From: Emydura subglobosa
Taxonomy: Eukaryota > Chordata > Testudines > Chelidae
Length of the DNA: 64,000 nt
Direction: 5' to 3'
NCBI GenBank assembly: GCA_007922225.1
Contig: ML679962.1
Location: 35,137,563-35,201,562, forward strand
Both the position numbers and the translations under genes were made by a program. The notes under the pieces were generated by a model, which saw only the letters and a list, made by a program, of their open reading frames with translations, was not told where the DNA came from and did no database searches. Below, piece by piece: positions 11,144 through 21,982 of this stretch. Each line of letters opens with the position of its first letter. Positions within the stretch are counted from its first letter, which is position 1.

Positions 11144-11516
11144 ATGCCTCGGTCCCCGGGGTTCAAACCATGTGCGTCATGCCATAAGCCGATGCTGGTT
11201 AGTGACCCACATACCAGCTGCCTCAAGCGTCGGGGGGAGGCCCACACGCAGGAGCGCTGCAGGATTTACAAAGGCTTCAGACCCAGGACTAAGAAGGGCA
11301 GGGACACCAACTCAAGCTCCTCCTTATGGAGGCAGCACTTCATCCTCTCCTTCGGAGCCACGTCACACTGATCCAGCCCCGAGCACTTTGGCTTCAGTAA
11401 GAAGTGCCCCAGCATCTATAAGAGAGGTGCAGCACTGTTCCGCTTCTCCGATGCTGAGGAAGGACTCTGCGTCTACGGCCGGGACTCCCAGCACGGACAT
11501 TCACCCCTGTTGCTGA
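11144..11516 (+). pseudogene. DIRS copy 1 gag-like N-terminal region, zinc-finger-like
   Basis: One frame shows CASCHKPM, DPHTSC, GEAHTQERC: a Cys/His pattern resembling the N-terminal Cys-rich part of DIRS-type gag. The frame shifts near 11340, where the second frame continues with Ser/Pro-rich sequence (EPRHTDPAPSTLASVRSAP). Function is inferred from position and pattern. Confidence 0.5.
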
Positions 11517-11580
11517 GGAAGACAACATCTGGTGCAGAGGGCAAGGAACAAGTATAGCGCCTTGCCAAGAGGACTATAGG

Positions 11581-11940
11581 GTGCACCAGGAGCTCCTCAG
11601 GAGGGTAGCCCAGAACCTGGGTATCCAGGAGGAGATCTTTGAATCCTCTCATGCCCTGGTGGACATTTTAGCAGCTTCATGGCCATCGCAAGTGGCTCTG
11701 CCTTTGAACGATGCCATTTTAGACCCCGTCAAGGCCTTATGGCAGACCCCTACGGCGACACTCCAACCTATTGCGAAGAAGTTGCCCTATGAGATGCAGC
11801 AGACAGTGCAGGAGCTTCCCTTTGAAGGCAAGTCGCTTTTCTCAGAGCAAACAGACTCTAAGCTACACAGCCTGAAAGTCTGTAGAGCCACCCTGAAATC
11901 TCTGGGGTTGCATACACCGGTTCCCACCAGGAAGCCCTAA
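11581..11940 (+). pseudogene. DIRS copy 1 gag-like C-terminal region
   Basis: The open segment contains HQELLRRVAQNLGIQEEIFE and ALWQTPTA. It aligns visibly with copy 2 at 18123-18320 (HQELLRRVALNLGLQAEEVHE). It is a fragment with stops on both sides, starting inside the frame. The conserved block in both copies supports a real ancestral protein. Confidence 0.65.
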
Positions 11941-12359
11941 TCCGCTTCTACCCACCCCAGCAGAGACAAGGCTACCGCAGGGGGAGGAGTAGAGGCTATA
12001 AGAGGAGGCCTCTGTCCCAGTACTTGTCAGCCCCATGCCTGCCCCCGTCCTCTCCCCGAGACAATCAGTGGGGTCTAAGCAGGCCTTCTGATGCTCAGGG
12101 ACGATGTACCAAGATGATGTGTGGATCCGATTTCCCCTGTTTTTGTGAACCGGTTATCCCACTTCTATTGGGCATGGGCCTGCATTACCTCAGCTTGCTG
12201 AGTGCTAAGCATGGCAGAAGTGGAATACGCCCTTCAATTCACTTGTTTCCCTCCTTCCCACCCTCACTCCCTGTCCCTCTTCAGTGACCCTTCTGACAAC
12301 AGCTTCTAGCCCAGGAAGTGCAGTTGCTGCTAAGGGCAGGAGCAGTGGAAGAGGTTCCA

Positions 12360-12990
12360 CTGGAGGGAAGGGGCCGGGGGTTCTACTCCTATTAGTTTCT
12401 ACTCCTGAAGGCCAAGAGTGATCTCAGACTGACCCTGGACCTGTGAAACCTCAACAGATTCATCAAGAAACTGAAGTTCTCCTTGGCCTCCATTATCCCT
12501 TCTCTGGATCCAGGGGACTGGTACGTTGCCCTTGACTTGAAGGACACATATTTTCATATAGCACTCTTTCGGGGACACAGAAGGTTCCTATGATTCGTTG
12601 TGAACCACATGCACTACTAATTTACTGTGATGCCATTCAGCCTCTCAGCGGACCTTGGAGTTTTCGCGAAGTGCATGGCAGTTGTCACAGCCTTTCTGAG
12701 GAGACAAGGGGTTCAGATCCACCCTTACCTCAATGACTGGCTGATCAAAGGTCCAGGTGGAAGCAAATGTGGGATTAATGCAGTCAACTTTCCACGACTT
12801 GGGGCTATTGCTAAATATGCAGATATCTACACTTCCCCCAGTTCAAAGACTAGAATTCATCAGGCCGGTCCTCAGCTTGAGCCAGGCCAGAGCCTTTCTC
12901 CCGGAAAATCAGTTCAGAGCTCTAGAGGCACTCAGAGAGAGCCTGAAAAAATCACCCCATCATTACAGCAAGAAACTGTTTAAAGCTCCT
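12360..12990 (+). pseudogene. DIRS copy 1 reverse transcriptase, broken
   Basis: Recognisable RT blocks: the LDLKD segment near 12533, FAKCMAVVTAFLRRQGVQIH, and the catalytic box at 12726-12740 reading YLNDW instead of YLDDW. One metal-binding Asp is replaced by Asn. Several stops and frameshifts separate the blocks, so it is inactive. Confidence 0.75.
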
Positions 12991-13199
12991 GGGGCATATG
13001 TCCTCATGGACCTATATGGTGCAACACGTGAGATTATGGCTCAGACCTTTCCAGACTTGGCTGGTATCAGTATACTCTCCAGGCTGACACCATCTGGACA
13101 CGGTGGTCTCGCTCCCCCTATCGGTGATTGCCACCCGTCCTTGGTGGCTGAACCTGCGGAGAGGATGTTCAGGAATCCCATTTTTCGAGGCCCCAGCCA

Positions 13200-13530
13200 T
13201 CAATGTTTCCTGTTACAGATGCATCAGTGATGGGATGGGGGCTCACTTGGGGACCCTCAGAACTCAGGGCCTCTGATCCCTGGAGGACCTCTCGTTACAC
13301 ATCAGTGTGAGGTAGTGCAGCTATCCTGCCAGGAGTTCCAGCCCCACTTGGAGGGCAACTGTGTGTCGGTCCTTACAGATAATACAACGGCAATGTTTTA
13401 CATAAACAGGCAGGGCAGAGCACACTACTCTCTCCGATGCCAGGAAGCTATTGGCCTGTGGGAATTCTGCATAGTCCACTTGATCCACCTCGAAGATTCC
13501 TATCCCCAGGATCAGAAAACGAGTTAGTGG
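13200..13530 (+). pseudogene. DIRS copy 1 RNase H, broken
   Basis: Contains VSVLTDNTTAMFYINRQG, with the Asp-containing TDN motif of DIRS RNase H, after a 'TDAS.MGWG' type start near 13215. Frameshifts are present. The homologous segment in copy 2 is at 20250-20476. Confidence 0.65.
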
Positions 13531-13899
13531 ACCTTTTGCAACCATCACGAGTGGTCCATTCGCTCAGACATTGTCAGCACCATTTTCCAGAGGTGGGGAA
13601 CTCCCAAGGTAGACCTGTTTGTGATAAAGCACAACAGGAAGTGTCTTCAGTTCTGCTCCTTCCTAGGCCACCTCTCACTCGTAGACACCTTTCTCCTTCC
13701 CTGGACGTTCCAACTCTTCTATGCATTCCTTCCTGTCTTATACACAGGGTCCAGCTGAAGGTCGGAAGGGACAGGAGGTATCTTGTCCTGATAGCCTTCC
13801 ATCCCTGGATGAACAGCCAGTCGGTCTTCTCAAACTCAGTCTGAGGTCCAAGGGCTTGGAGCAGCTGTACCCCAGGTACGCTAGCCTCTCCCTCCCTGG

Positions 13900-14500
13900 G
13901 ACCTCACCTTGATGCTGGCAAAGCTAACAGGACTCCCGTTTGAACTGCTGGTTACGTGCTCTCTGTTCTACCTATCCTGGAGGGTGGCCATCCTCGTCGC
14001 CATTACTTCTGCCAGAAGGGTGTCAGAGATCCGATCTCTTACTTCAGAACCACCATACACCATCTTCTTCAAGGACAAGGTTCAGCTGTGGCCACACCCG
14101 GCCTTCCTGCCAAAGGTTCCTCTCGCATGATGTTAGGCATGCACTAGCCTTTTCCATAGAAAGGGCTAATCCCTTTCAGAAGTCCACTCTGCTTTTCATA
14201 GTCGTTGCAGACAGAATGAAAGGCCATCCAGTCTCATCCCACAGAGTTTCGTCATGGATCACTGTCTGTATCCGCACACGTGCTATGACCTAGCGAAGGT
14301 CCCAGCTCCTCCGCTGACAACCCATTCTACGAGAGCTCAAGTATCATCGGTGGCATTCGTGGCGCAAGTTCCAATTCAGGACATCTGTAGAGCGGCAACA
14401 TGGTCATCGCTTTCGCGTCCCACTATGCCATCACCCAACAAGCTAGGGACGATGTGGGTTTCGGCCAAGCGGTATTACAGTCAGCATGCCAACGAACTCT
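13900..14500 (+). pseudogene. DIRS copy 1 tyrosine recombinase, broken
   Basis: SARRVSEI carries the first catalytic Arg (about 14005-14030), HSTRAQ the HxxR box (about 14322-14340) and SHYAITQQ the likely Tyr. They lie in different frames owing to indels near 14130 and 14400. DIRS elements integrate with this enzyme rather than with a DDE integrase. Confidence 0.7.
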
Positions 14501-14540
14501 GAACAATCCACATGGGAAACTGCTTGTGATTCACCTACAG

Positions 14541-14635
14541 TGGAATGGACATGAGCAAGCACTCAAAGAAGAGAAACGGTTACTAACCTTCCATAATTGT
14601 TGTTCTTTGAGATGTGTTGCTCATGTCCGTTCCAA
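14541..14635 (+). repeat. DIRS copy 1 internal complementary region
   Basis: First half tggaatggacatgagcaagc..actcaaagaa is the reverse complement of the left terminus. The second half (ttgttctttgagatgtgttg) is the reverse complement of the right terminus (caacagatctcaaagaacaa). They meet around aacggttactaacc. This arrangement matches known DIRS-1 structure. Confidence 0.8.
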
Positions 14636-14685
14636 CCCCGCCTCCCCTTCCCTCCCCCCCACTTGCCCCTCTGTCGGAGTTAGCC

Positions 14686-14888
14686 AGCAAGAAGGAATTG
14701 AGGGGGCGGCAGGGCCGTATATACCAACGCTATGAGGGCGCAACTCCAGGGGCACCAGAACTGACCCGACCTATAACACTGAGGAAAAAACTTTCCGGCA
14801 GCGGTTCTCAGGGTAAGCACACACCAACATCGGAATGGTCATGAGCAACAGATCTCAAAGAACAACAGTTATGGGAGATTAGTAACCG
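14686..14888 (-). repeat. Right inverted terminal repeat of DIRS copy 1
   Basis: Inverted relative to 10799-10985. Ends agattagtaaccg before a T run. Contains gggccgtatataccaacg, a TATA-like stretch that may have served as a promoter in the active element; that role is inference. Confidence 0.75.
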
Positions 14889-16386
14889 TTTTTTCCTTCA
14901 CCTTGGTTATGAAAACAGACAATGACCACTAATTACCCGGTCAACCCCAAAGGGGCTTTATAATAGGAAAAATCATTCTGTTGCAATAGGAAAAATATTT
15001 ATATTTATGCTTTGACGAGCTGGAATGGTCAAGCTCCCTCCTGTATAAGAATTTATACAGTTTTTACAAATCGCTGGCAGAGATACCAGCTAAATCAAAG
15101 AACACATACAGTGTGTGTATATATAGACTGACTGCATACTGCATTTCCATCTGGTTCTGGGTTACCCTTTTTTTATTACAGTTACTTTTATTTCCTTGTT
15201 AGCAGTACATCATTAACTGTAACAGAAAGTCTGGACTATTCTAACCATTAAGAATGAATAGCAGGGGGCAGGGTGGCCCAAAGAGATGCAGACACATATC
15301 ATAGCTCATTACTGTTTAAGTTCTTCATGAAGGAAATATTACAGGGAATAATTATAACCTTCATATTGCAATTAAAGTTCAACCAGAGTGGGACAAATTG
15401 CATTTGGGGATGAGAAGCAATTAGGCTGAAAAGCTGGACTCTAAAAACTGCAGAGCATTTTAAAATGGGTTTGTATTTAATTGTGAGCTTGGTTTGGTTG
15501 GGGTTTTTTTGTTGTTGTTGTTTTTGGTTTTTAACTTGGGCCTTGTTTGCTCTGGCCAGCATTCACCATCCCTGTCCTCACTTCTTGGTGGTAGTTGGCC
15601 TCTGAACCTACAAGCTCTCTGACTCCTTGCACATCAGCAGCAAGTGCAGGTGAAGCTGGGCTGTTCTACAGCTGACCACTGGCCCTGGCAATCCGTCCAA
15701 GCCCCATTGCATGGGTACTGAGCTTTAACATGCATTCACTTATGAAGGGCAGAAGTGTGAAATTTTGGTCTGTGGCCAGTGGCCGTGTGTCATGAAGCTG
15801 GTTCTTCCACTTCCCTAGTAATATCCACGTGCTGCCCCTCTCAGAGTAACTTCTCCACTGATTTTGGAGGAGCCGGGATTGGAGAGGCAGTAATCTACCC
15901 CACGCTCCAGCAGCAGCCCAGCTGTGTCCGCTGTTTTGCTGGCATGCACTTATGCAAACACCCAAGCAACATTTGGCTCATGAACTGTACTCAAAAGTCC
16001 TGTGCAAAAGATATAACTATATCCATCTAGTTAGAGTTGATTTGAATCCATGCTGTGTACATATGCATGTTTATAAGACTTTTAATGTGCTGGAGGATGT
16101 GCTGGTGTGTTTTTGGAACAGACGCATGTACTGAGCGTAACAAGCCAAAAATAAATAAATAAAGGAAAGGAAGCCATGTCAAACTGATAGCAGTGTTGCC
16201 ATAGTTACTTTGTTTACAGCAATTTGTAAATAGGTTCCGGTTAGTCTGTTTTAAGATGGATGCTCTGTGTCAGCTGCCTTCCACTATAACTTTGATCATG
16301 TTACGTTTATTTACTGTTACTACTTATGTGAGTTCAATTTTTCTAGTGTTTTTATTTTGAACTATTTTTAATTGACATTTTCAACA

Positions 16387-16392
16387 AATAAA
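16387..16392 (+). terminator. ARHGEF6: Candidate ARHGEF6 polyadenylation signal AATAAA
   Basis: The motif sits in tcaacAATAAAgaagg-type context and is followed within 40 bases by T-rich sequence (ttgtttctactgatttcttt). The cluster at 16150-16163 is an alternative site. Assignment to ARHGEF6 is inferred from position and strand. Confidence 0.45.
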
Positions 16393-16429
16393 GAAGGATA
16401 AAAATTTGTTTCTACTGATTTCTTTTTGT

Positions 16430-17760
16430 CCAGTTCCCATCTTTCCCGGGACTGGAATCAGCAAAGTGCAACACCTGGTCGGTTAGCCTTTCAGTGTCTG
16501 TGTTACAGGATCGCCGGCCTCTGTCGACAGGCTGAGCCCAGCGCCTCTGCACTGGAGCGGGTGAGCCTAATCCAGCTAATTAAACAGGGCTGGGCTTCAT
16601 CTGGGCTTAGGAAGGGCTGCTGGTAGGCAGCTGGGGAGGAAGGACTGAGATAGGCTGAGTCCTGGTCAGTAAGGCTATGCTAGAGCGAAGCTAACTCCTG
16701 TGCAGGGTCCTTGGAGCAAGGGGGCAACTCTGTAACTGTGGCTTCAAGGGGAGCGAAACTGGAGACGGCAAGAATGCTTCCAGGATCTGGAGAGCCATAG
16801 ACCTCTGGGAGGCCCTGAAACCTGGGGGCCAGGGATTGTCTTAATATTGCGTTCTGTCCGTCTGTTTGTTAGCCTTCCATATAAAAGAATAAACCTGGAC
16901 TGGGCCTGGACGTGGCAGCGCATGCTTGGAGCCAGGGGACTGCAGCAGCCCCCCTGTGACAATCTGGGCCATACCACAGAGTTGCTAAGGCAATACAGAA
17001 GTCAATGTAAGGCTGAAGTTTGCAGACTCTGGGTCCTAAACTGACTGTTTGCAGGCTCTGGCATGAGTGGATTTTACCAAAAAACCCGCCTGGGTGAAAT
17101 TTGGAGGCATTCAAAATACTGCCCCCGGTGGGTCTGCTCTACAAGAAGGAGGTGAGTTCTATGGTGATTGCAGGCTGGATTCTCTGCTCCAGCTCTGCAG
17201 CGCAGGGAAGGGGGGTGGGCTGGCAGAGCGCTGGCAGCTCCCCAGGTCTCTGCCTGACCCCAGGCACAGGCTAGGTTTGAGCAGGCTGTTCTATGTCGCT
17301 GGCAATGGGCCCACCTCCCACCTGTCATGCCCCCTGCGCTGGGGCTGTGGGGATGGGGTGGAAGTGCCTGCTAACCTAGTTCTATCTCACTGGGGACTCC
17401 TCCATGCTGGGGGAAATCCCAACAAGCAGAGGAGTTCAGTCTCCGCTTCATTTGTGCCCCTCATGGATGAGGGCATGCTCCTTCATGTGCCAGTTTACAG
17501 TTCTCAACCCGGTCTTCTGGCAACATAATAACATCCTGCATGGACATTATTATTAATAAAGAACAGAGATTTAAGGATACCAGGGAGAGAGAATAGAAAC
17601 AGAAAATGGTTACAAATACATCAAAAGTATGACATGCTTTCAAGCTTTGTCTAAAGCAATTTTCTTATCTACTGTTACTTTTCAGCATCACCAATCCATG
17701 TAATTGGGGGTCTACCACTCATAAGCTTTGTACACATTTACTGGGAAATTCAGCGGCAGT
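16430..17760. other. Intergenic; LTR-like repeat at about 16430-16975
   Basis: Positions 16430-16975 resemble an LTR: GC-rich body, 'catataaaagaataaacctg' with a TATA-like box overlapping AATAAA near its end, and a 'cccccctgtgac' 3' edge. No TG..CA ends or target duplication could be fixed and no gag/pol follows. The rest (16976-17760) shows nothing recognisable. Confidence 0.3.
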
Positions 17761-17845
17761 TGATGGGAGTTACACAAGCTTCTGGACCCCGTGGGCATAC
17801 CACCAAGCCCCAGGGTCCCAGCCTAGGGGTCCCTATTCAATCACC

Positions 17846-18652
17846 TTGGAGAGCCAGGCAGCTGGCACCCCGGAGCACAGAACCGTGCCACACAGCCCCG
17901 GGACCAGTGGACACAGGGAAACAATGCTGTCGGGGGAAGTTGGTGTGGCATATGGTGCTGAAGAGGAAGATCCCAGCACCGAGGCAGGCTCCAACGCCTG
18001 TAGAGAGGTTCCGGGCCAGGACATCCCTGAGGCTCAGGTGGGACCCAGGGCCTCATCTTCTTCCTCCCCTGATGAAGCAGTGGTGGGGACATCAACCACC
18101 ACTCTTCCTATGGACAATAAGGCCCATCAGGAGCTATTGAGAAGAGTGGCCCTAAACTTGGGTCTACAGGCAGAGGAGGTCCATGAGTCCGTAGACCCGA
18201 TGGTGGACATTTTGGCTCCAGAAGGTCCCTCAAGGGTAGCCCTGCCACTGATTAAGATGGTCCAGTCCACAACAAAGACACTCTGGCAAACCCCAGCCTC
18301 TATCCCACCTACAGCAAAAGGGATAGAGAGAAAATATTTTACTCTATCTAAAGGGTAGGAGTACCTTTTCACTCACCCTAAGCTTGGTTCGCTGGTTGTG
18401 TCTGCGGCGAACAAAAAGGAAAGGCAGGGGCAGCAGGGCCCAACACCTAAAGCAAAGGAGCCTAAGAGACTGGACCTGTTTGGGAGGATGGTCTACTCCA
18501 CTAGGGGCCTGCAGCTGAGAATCGCCAACCAACAGGCAATTCTCGGTAGATACAACTTCAACTCGTGGGACACGATAGCGAAGTTTAAAGACCATCTTCT
18601 GGCCGAGTCCAAGCTGAGTTTGGAGCCCTGGTGGAGGAGGGAAAAGCGGTAG
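17846..18652 (+). pseudogene. DIRS copy 2 gag-like region
   Basis: One frame (17846-18358) has a Ser/Pro-rich start, then HQELLRRVALNLGLQAEEVHE and TLWQTPASIPP, shared with copy 1. A second frame (18398-18652) continues with SAANKKERQGQQGPTPKAKE, LQLRIANQQAILGRYNFNSW and WDTIAKFKDHLLAESK, typical of the C-terminal gag of this group as I recall it. A break lies near 18355. Confidence 0.65.
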
Positions 18653-19157
18653 CCAGGACATCACTACAGACTGCATTAGATGCAGCAGAACTATGCCTTT
18701 GGGACTGGTCATGAGAAGAAGTTCCTGGCTGCATGTGTCAGGCCTCCCACCTGAGGTCCAGTCCACCATCCAAGACCTCTGCTTTGAAGGAGGGGGGCTA
18801 TTCTCAGAGCAGATTCGAAATTCCACAGCCTCAAGGACTCTAGGGTGACCTTTAAATTCTTGGGGCTGCGTATGCCTTCCACACAGAGGAAGCACCTCAA
18901 GCCCAGTCCGTCCAGACGTTTTATCCACCGTATCCTCAGCAGGACTTCTCCAGGAGAAGGGACAAGAATAACAGGCACAGAATGCCCCAACCGACCAACC
19001 CTGGCAAAGGCCCAGGAAAACAGCTGCTAGGGCCAAAATAAAACTTTTGAGGGTGTGCTCAAGGGCAATACTCCAGGACAGTTACCGGATCCTGTCCCTC
19101 CTTTCCGCAACTGATTATCCCATTTTTACGGTGCTTGGGCCCGAATAACAAGTACAG

Positions 19158-19864
19158 ATGAGCGTTGCACACGGTAGAGGTGGGATACTCCCTCCAGTTT
19201 TGTTCTGCCCCTCCATCCCACTCTCCTTCCCCATCCTTCTTCAGGGACCTCTCTCACGAGCAGCTTCTTACAGGAAAAGTGCAAGAACTGCTTCGCACTG
19301 GAGCGGTAGAAGAGGTCCCTCAGGAGCTAAAATGAAAGAGGTTCTACTCCAGATATTTCCTAATCCTGAAGGTGAAAGGGGGGTCCAGCCTATCCTCGAT
19401 CTGCGGAATCTCAGCAAGTTCATAAGAAAGCTGATATTCTGCATGGTCTCCTTAGCCTTGATCATTCCCTCTTTGGATCCGGGGACTGGTATGCTGCCCT
19501 TGACCTAAAAGATGCTTACTTCCATATCTCAATAATACCCTCTCACGGGAGGTTTCTCAGGTTCATGGTAGGACGCAATCACTACCAATTTGCTGTCCTC
19601 TTGTTCAGCCTATCGGCAGCCCCAAGAATTTTTACAAAATGCATGGCCATGGTCGCTGCGTTCCTGAGGAAGTATGGTGTCCAAGTATACCCATATCTGG
19701 ATGATTGGCTAGTCAAAGGCCACTCCAGGGAGCAGGTAGATGCCCAAGTCGTCCTAATATGGGCAACTTTCCTCAATTTGGGTCTGCAGCTGAATGTAAG
19801 CAAATCAACACTAGAACCCATGCAAAGAATAGAATTCATAGGGGCAGTTCTGGACTCAGTATAA
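19158..19864 (+). pseudogene. DIRS copy 2 reverse transcriptase, frameshifted but catalytic box intact
   Basis: GERGVQPILDLRNLSKFIRK leads into the LDLKDAYFHIS block, with a frameshift near 19485. FTKCMAMVAAFLRKYGVQVY is followed by YLDDW at 19694-19708 with both catalytic Asp residues kept. A stop follows at 19862. Better preserved than copy 1. Confidence 0.8.
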
Positions 19865-20218
19865 GCCAGAGCTCTGCTGCCAGGGTCTTTCAGTGACTTA
19901 CCTACCACGACAGCTCGAAGTTGCCTAACGCATCTAGGCCATATGGCCTCCTGCACGTAAGTGGTCCAGTATGCGAGGCTGAGACTCAGACCTCTCCAGT
20001 TGTGGCTGGCATCAGTCTACCACCACCACAGGGACACTCTGGACAGAGTGGTCTCTCTCCCACCACAGGTTGTAGAGTCCCTTCAGTGATGGCTCGACCC
20101 CTGCCATGTGTGCGAAGGGGTTCCATTTGCCAGGCCGCAGCCGTTGTTGGTGCTGGTTATGGACACTTTTGGCTTTGGGGTGGGGAGCGCACCTCGGTGA
20201 ACTGAGGACTCAGGGCCT

Positions 20219-20476
20219 TTGATCCCCAGAGGAGCTGTTGCTCCACAAAATGTGACGGAACTGCGAGCAGTCAGGTTGGCCTGCCAGGTGTTCCAATCTC
20301 ACCTGGCAGGGAAGGAGGTGTCAGTGTTGACAGACAACATCAGGGCAATGTTCTGTATGAACAGACGGGGGAGCACATTCCTCTCCCCTGTACCAGGAAG
20401 CAATCAAACTCTGGAACTTCCGCATCACCCGCTCCATACACCTGGAAGCGTCCTACCTGCCCGGATCCCAGAATAA
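20219..20476 (+). pseudogene. DIRS copy 2 RNase H, broken
   Basis: VTELRAVRLACQVFQSHLAG then VSVLTDNIRAMFCMNRRG. The TDN acidic motif is retained. Frame breaks occur near 20215 and after 20400. The downstream conserved linker 20525-20930 (DIIRHIFQRWEFSQVDLF) matches 13560-13800 in copy 1. Confidence 0.7.
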
Positions 20477-20938
20477 GCAGACCATTTCAGCCGCTCCTTC
20501 AACATCCATGAGCTGTCTCTCCACATGGATATCATCAGACACATTTTCCAGAGGTGGGAGTTTTCCCAAGTAGACCTCTTTGTGATGCAGTCCAACAGGA
20601 AGTGTCACCAGTTTTGCTCCTACCAGGGGCACAGCCCGGGTTCCATGGCAGATACGTTCCTCCTTCCCTGGATTCACCACCGGTTCTATGCGTTCCCACC
20701 ATTCTCTCTTGTTCACAAGGTCCTCCTAAAAATCAGGAGAGACAGGGCCTTGGTTATCATTATAGCCCCAGCATGGCCCAGACAACACTGGTACATATAC
20801 ACCCTGATCGCCCTGCCGTTGTTTCCGGACCTGATCACACAGAACCAGTCAGCTATGTCATTCCAGTTTAGAGTCACTTCAGCTCATGGCGTGGAAGCTG
20901 CATGGTTGAACCTGAGGGAGGCATCATGTTGAGAGCAA

Positions 20939-21900
20939 GTGCAGGAGGTTGTCCTTGGTAGTAAAAAGCCATCTACCAGAGCGGCATACTTAGCTAAATG
21001 GAAAAGGATCTCGTTGTGGTCAGTACAAAAAGGTATTCCTCCAATGCAGGCTCCGCTGCCACTTATACTGGACTATCTACTGAACTTGAAGCAGTTAGGT
21101 TTGGTGGTTGCATCGGTGAAGGTATACTTGGTGGCTATCTCCACTTTCCATCTGGGAGTAGGGGACCGTTCGCTATTTGCCAACCCTATGACGTCCCGTT
21201 TCCTCCAGGGCTTAGAGAGACTTTTACCCTCCAGTACGTCACCCAGTCCCGCATGGGATCTTAACCTGGTGCTCAATAAATTGATGGGCCCCCCATTTGA
21301 GCCCTTAGCTTCGTGTTCTCTGTTGTACCTCTTGTGGAAGGTAGCCATCCTTGTCGATATTACCTCGGCAAGGAGGGTGTCTGAACTCAAGGTATTTACC
21401 TCAGAGCCCCCGTGTACAGTATTTCATAAGGATAAGGTGCAGCTGTGCCCACACCCAGTTTTCCTGCCCATGGCGGTCTCCCAATTTCACGCTAGTCAGG
21501 AGTTTTTTTTGCCAGTGTTCTTTCCAAAGCCACATGCAAGCAGCAGGGAATGTAGTCTCCACTCCCTGGATGTCAGATGGGCATTGGCATTCTATATAGA
21601 ACGAACTAAACTTTTTTGTAAATCGAATCAGGTCTTCATCACTGTAGCAGATAGGATGAGAGGACTCCCAGTATCCTTTCAGAGGATTTTGTCCTGGATT
21701 ACCTCTTGTATAAGGGCGTGTTACGAGCTAGCCAAGGTGCCAGCCCCAACTCTAACAGCGCATCCCATGAGGGCTCAGGCCTCATCAGCAGCATTTCTGG
21801 CTCATATTCCCACATAGGAAATCTATCAGGCTGCAACCTGGTCTTCTATACACACATTTACTTTGCATTATGCCATTACCCAGCATGCTAGGAATGACGC
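20939..21900 (+). pseudogene. DIRS copy 2 tyrosine recombinase, nearly complete
   Basis: A 292-codon open stretch runs to a TAG at 21815-21817. It carries SARRVSEL (first catalytic Arg), DVRWALAFYIERTK, HPMRAQASS (HxxR box) and, past the TAG in the same frame, ATWSSIHTFTLHYAITQHA with the likely Tyr. One stop therefore separates HxxR from the Tyr. The methyltransferase domain of some DIRS elements is not seen. Confidence 0.75.
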
Positions 21901-21982
21901 AGCATTTGGTAGAGAAGTGCTCCGGTCGGCAACCTCGTAAGTTCCGACCCCTCCTCCGTTGGTCTGCTTGGGAATCACCTGC

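Larger units (their letters stand above)
10799..14888 (+). mobile_element. DIRS-type tyrosine-recombinase retrotransposon, copy 1 (both ends present, coding decayed)
   Basis: About 4.09 kb. Gag-like, reverse transcriptase, RNase H and tyrosine-recombinase remnants occur in the order expected of DIRS elements. A left terminal repeat (10799-about 10985) is the degenerate reverse complement of the right terminal repeat (about 14686-14888). Before the right repeat lies a segment (14541-14635) complementary to both extreme ends, the 'internal complementary region' that defines DIRS elements and takes part in circular-intermediate replication. Reading frames are broken many times, so it cannot move by itself. 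It sits in the probable ARHGEF6 3' UTR, same strand. Confidence 0.88.
9900..16392 (+). other. ARHGEF6: Probable ARHGEF6 3' UTR, interrupted by a DIRS retroelement
   Basis: No AATAAA is seen by eye between the stop and 16150. An ATTAAA is at 15371. Three overlapping AATAAA motifs lie at 16150-16163 and a further one at 16387-16392, the latter followed by T- and G/T-rich sequence. Without the roughly 4.09 kb DIRS insertion the UTR would be about 2.4 kb, similar to the long 3' UTR I recall for human ARHGEF6. The flanks 9900-10798 and 14889-16392 are AT-rich and look single-copy. Confidence 0.5.

Noticed and set aside
16430..16975. Full LTR retrovirus or gypsy provirus
   Set aside because: No gag or pol follows, no second LTR, and the ends could not be fixed. 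Kept only as an LTR-like repeat at low confidence.
18344..19036. 230-codon open frame on the - strand
   Set aside because: It is antisense to the DIRS copy 2 gag-RT region; no recognisable domain and GC-driven.
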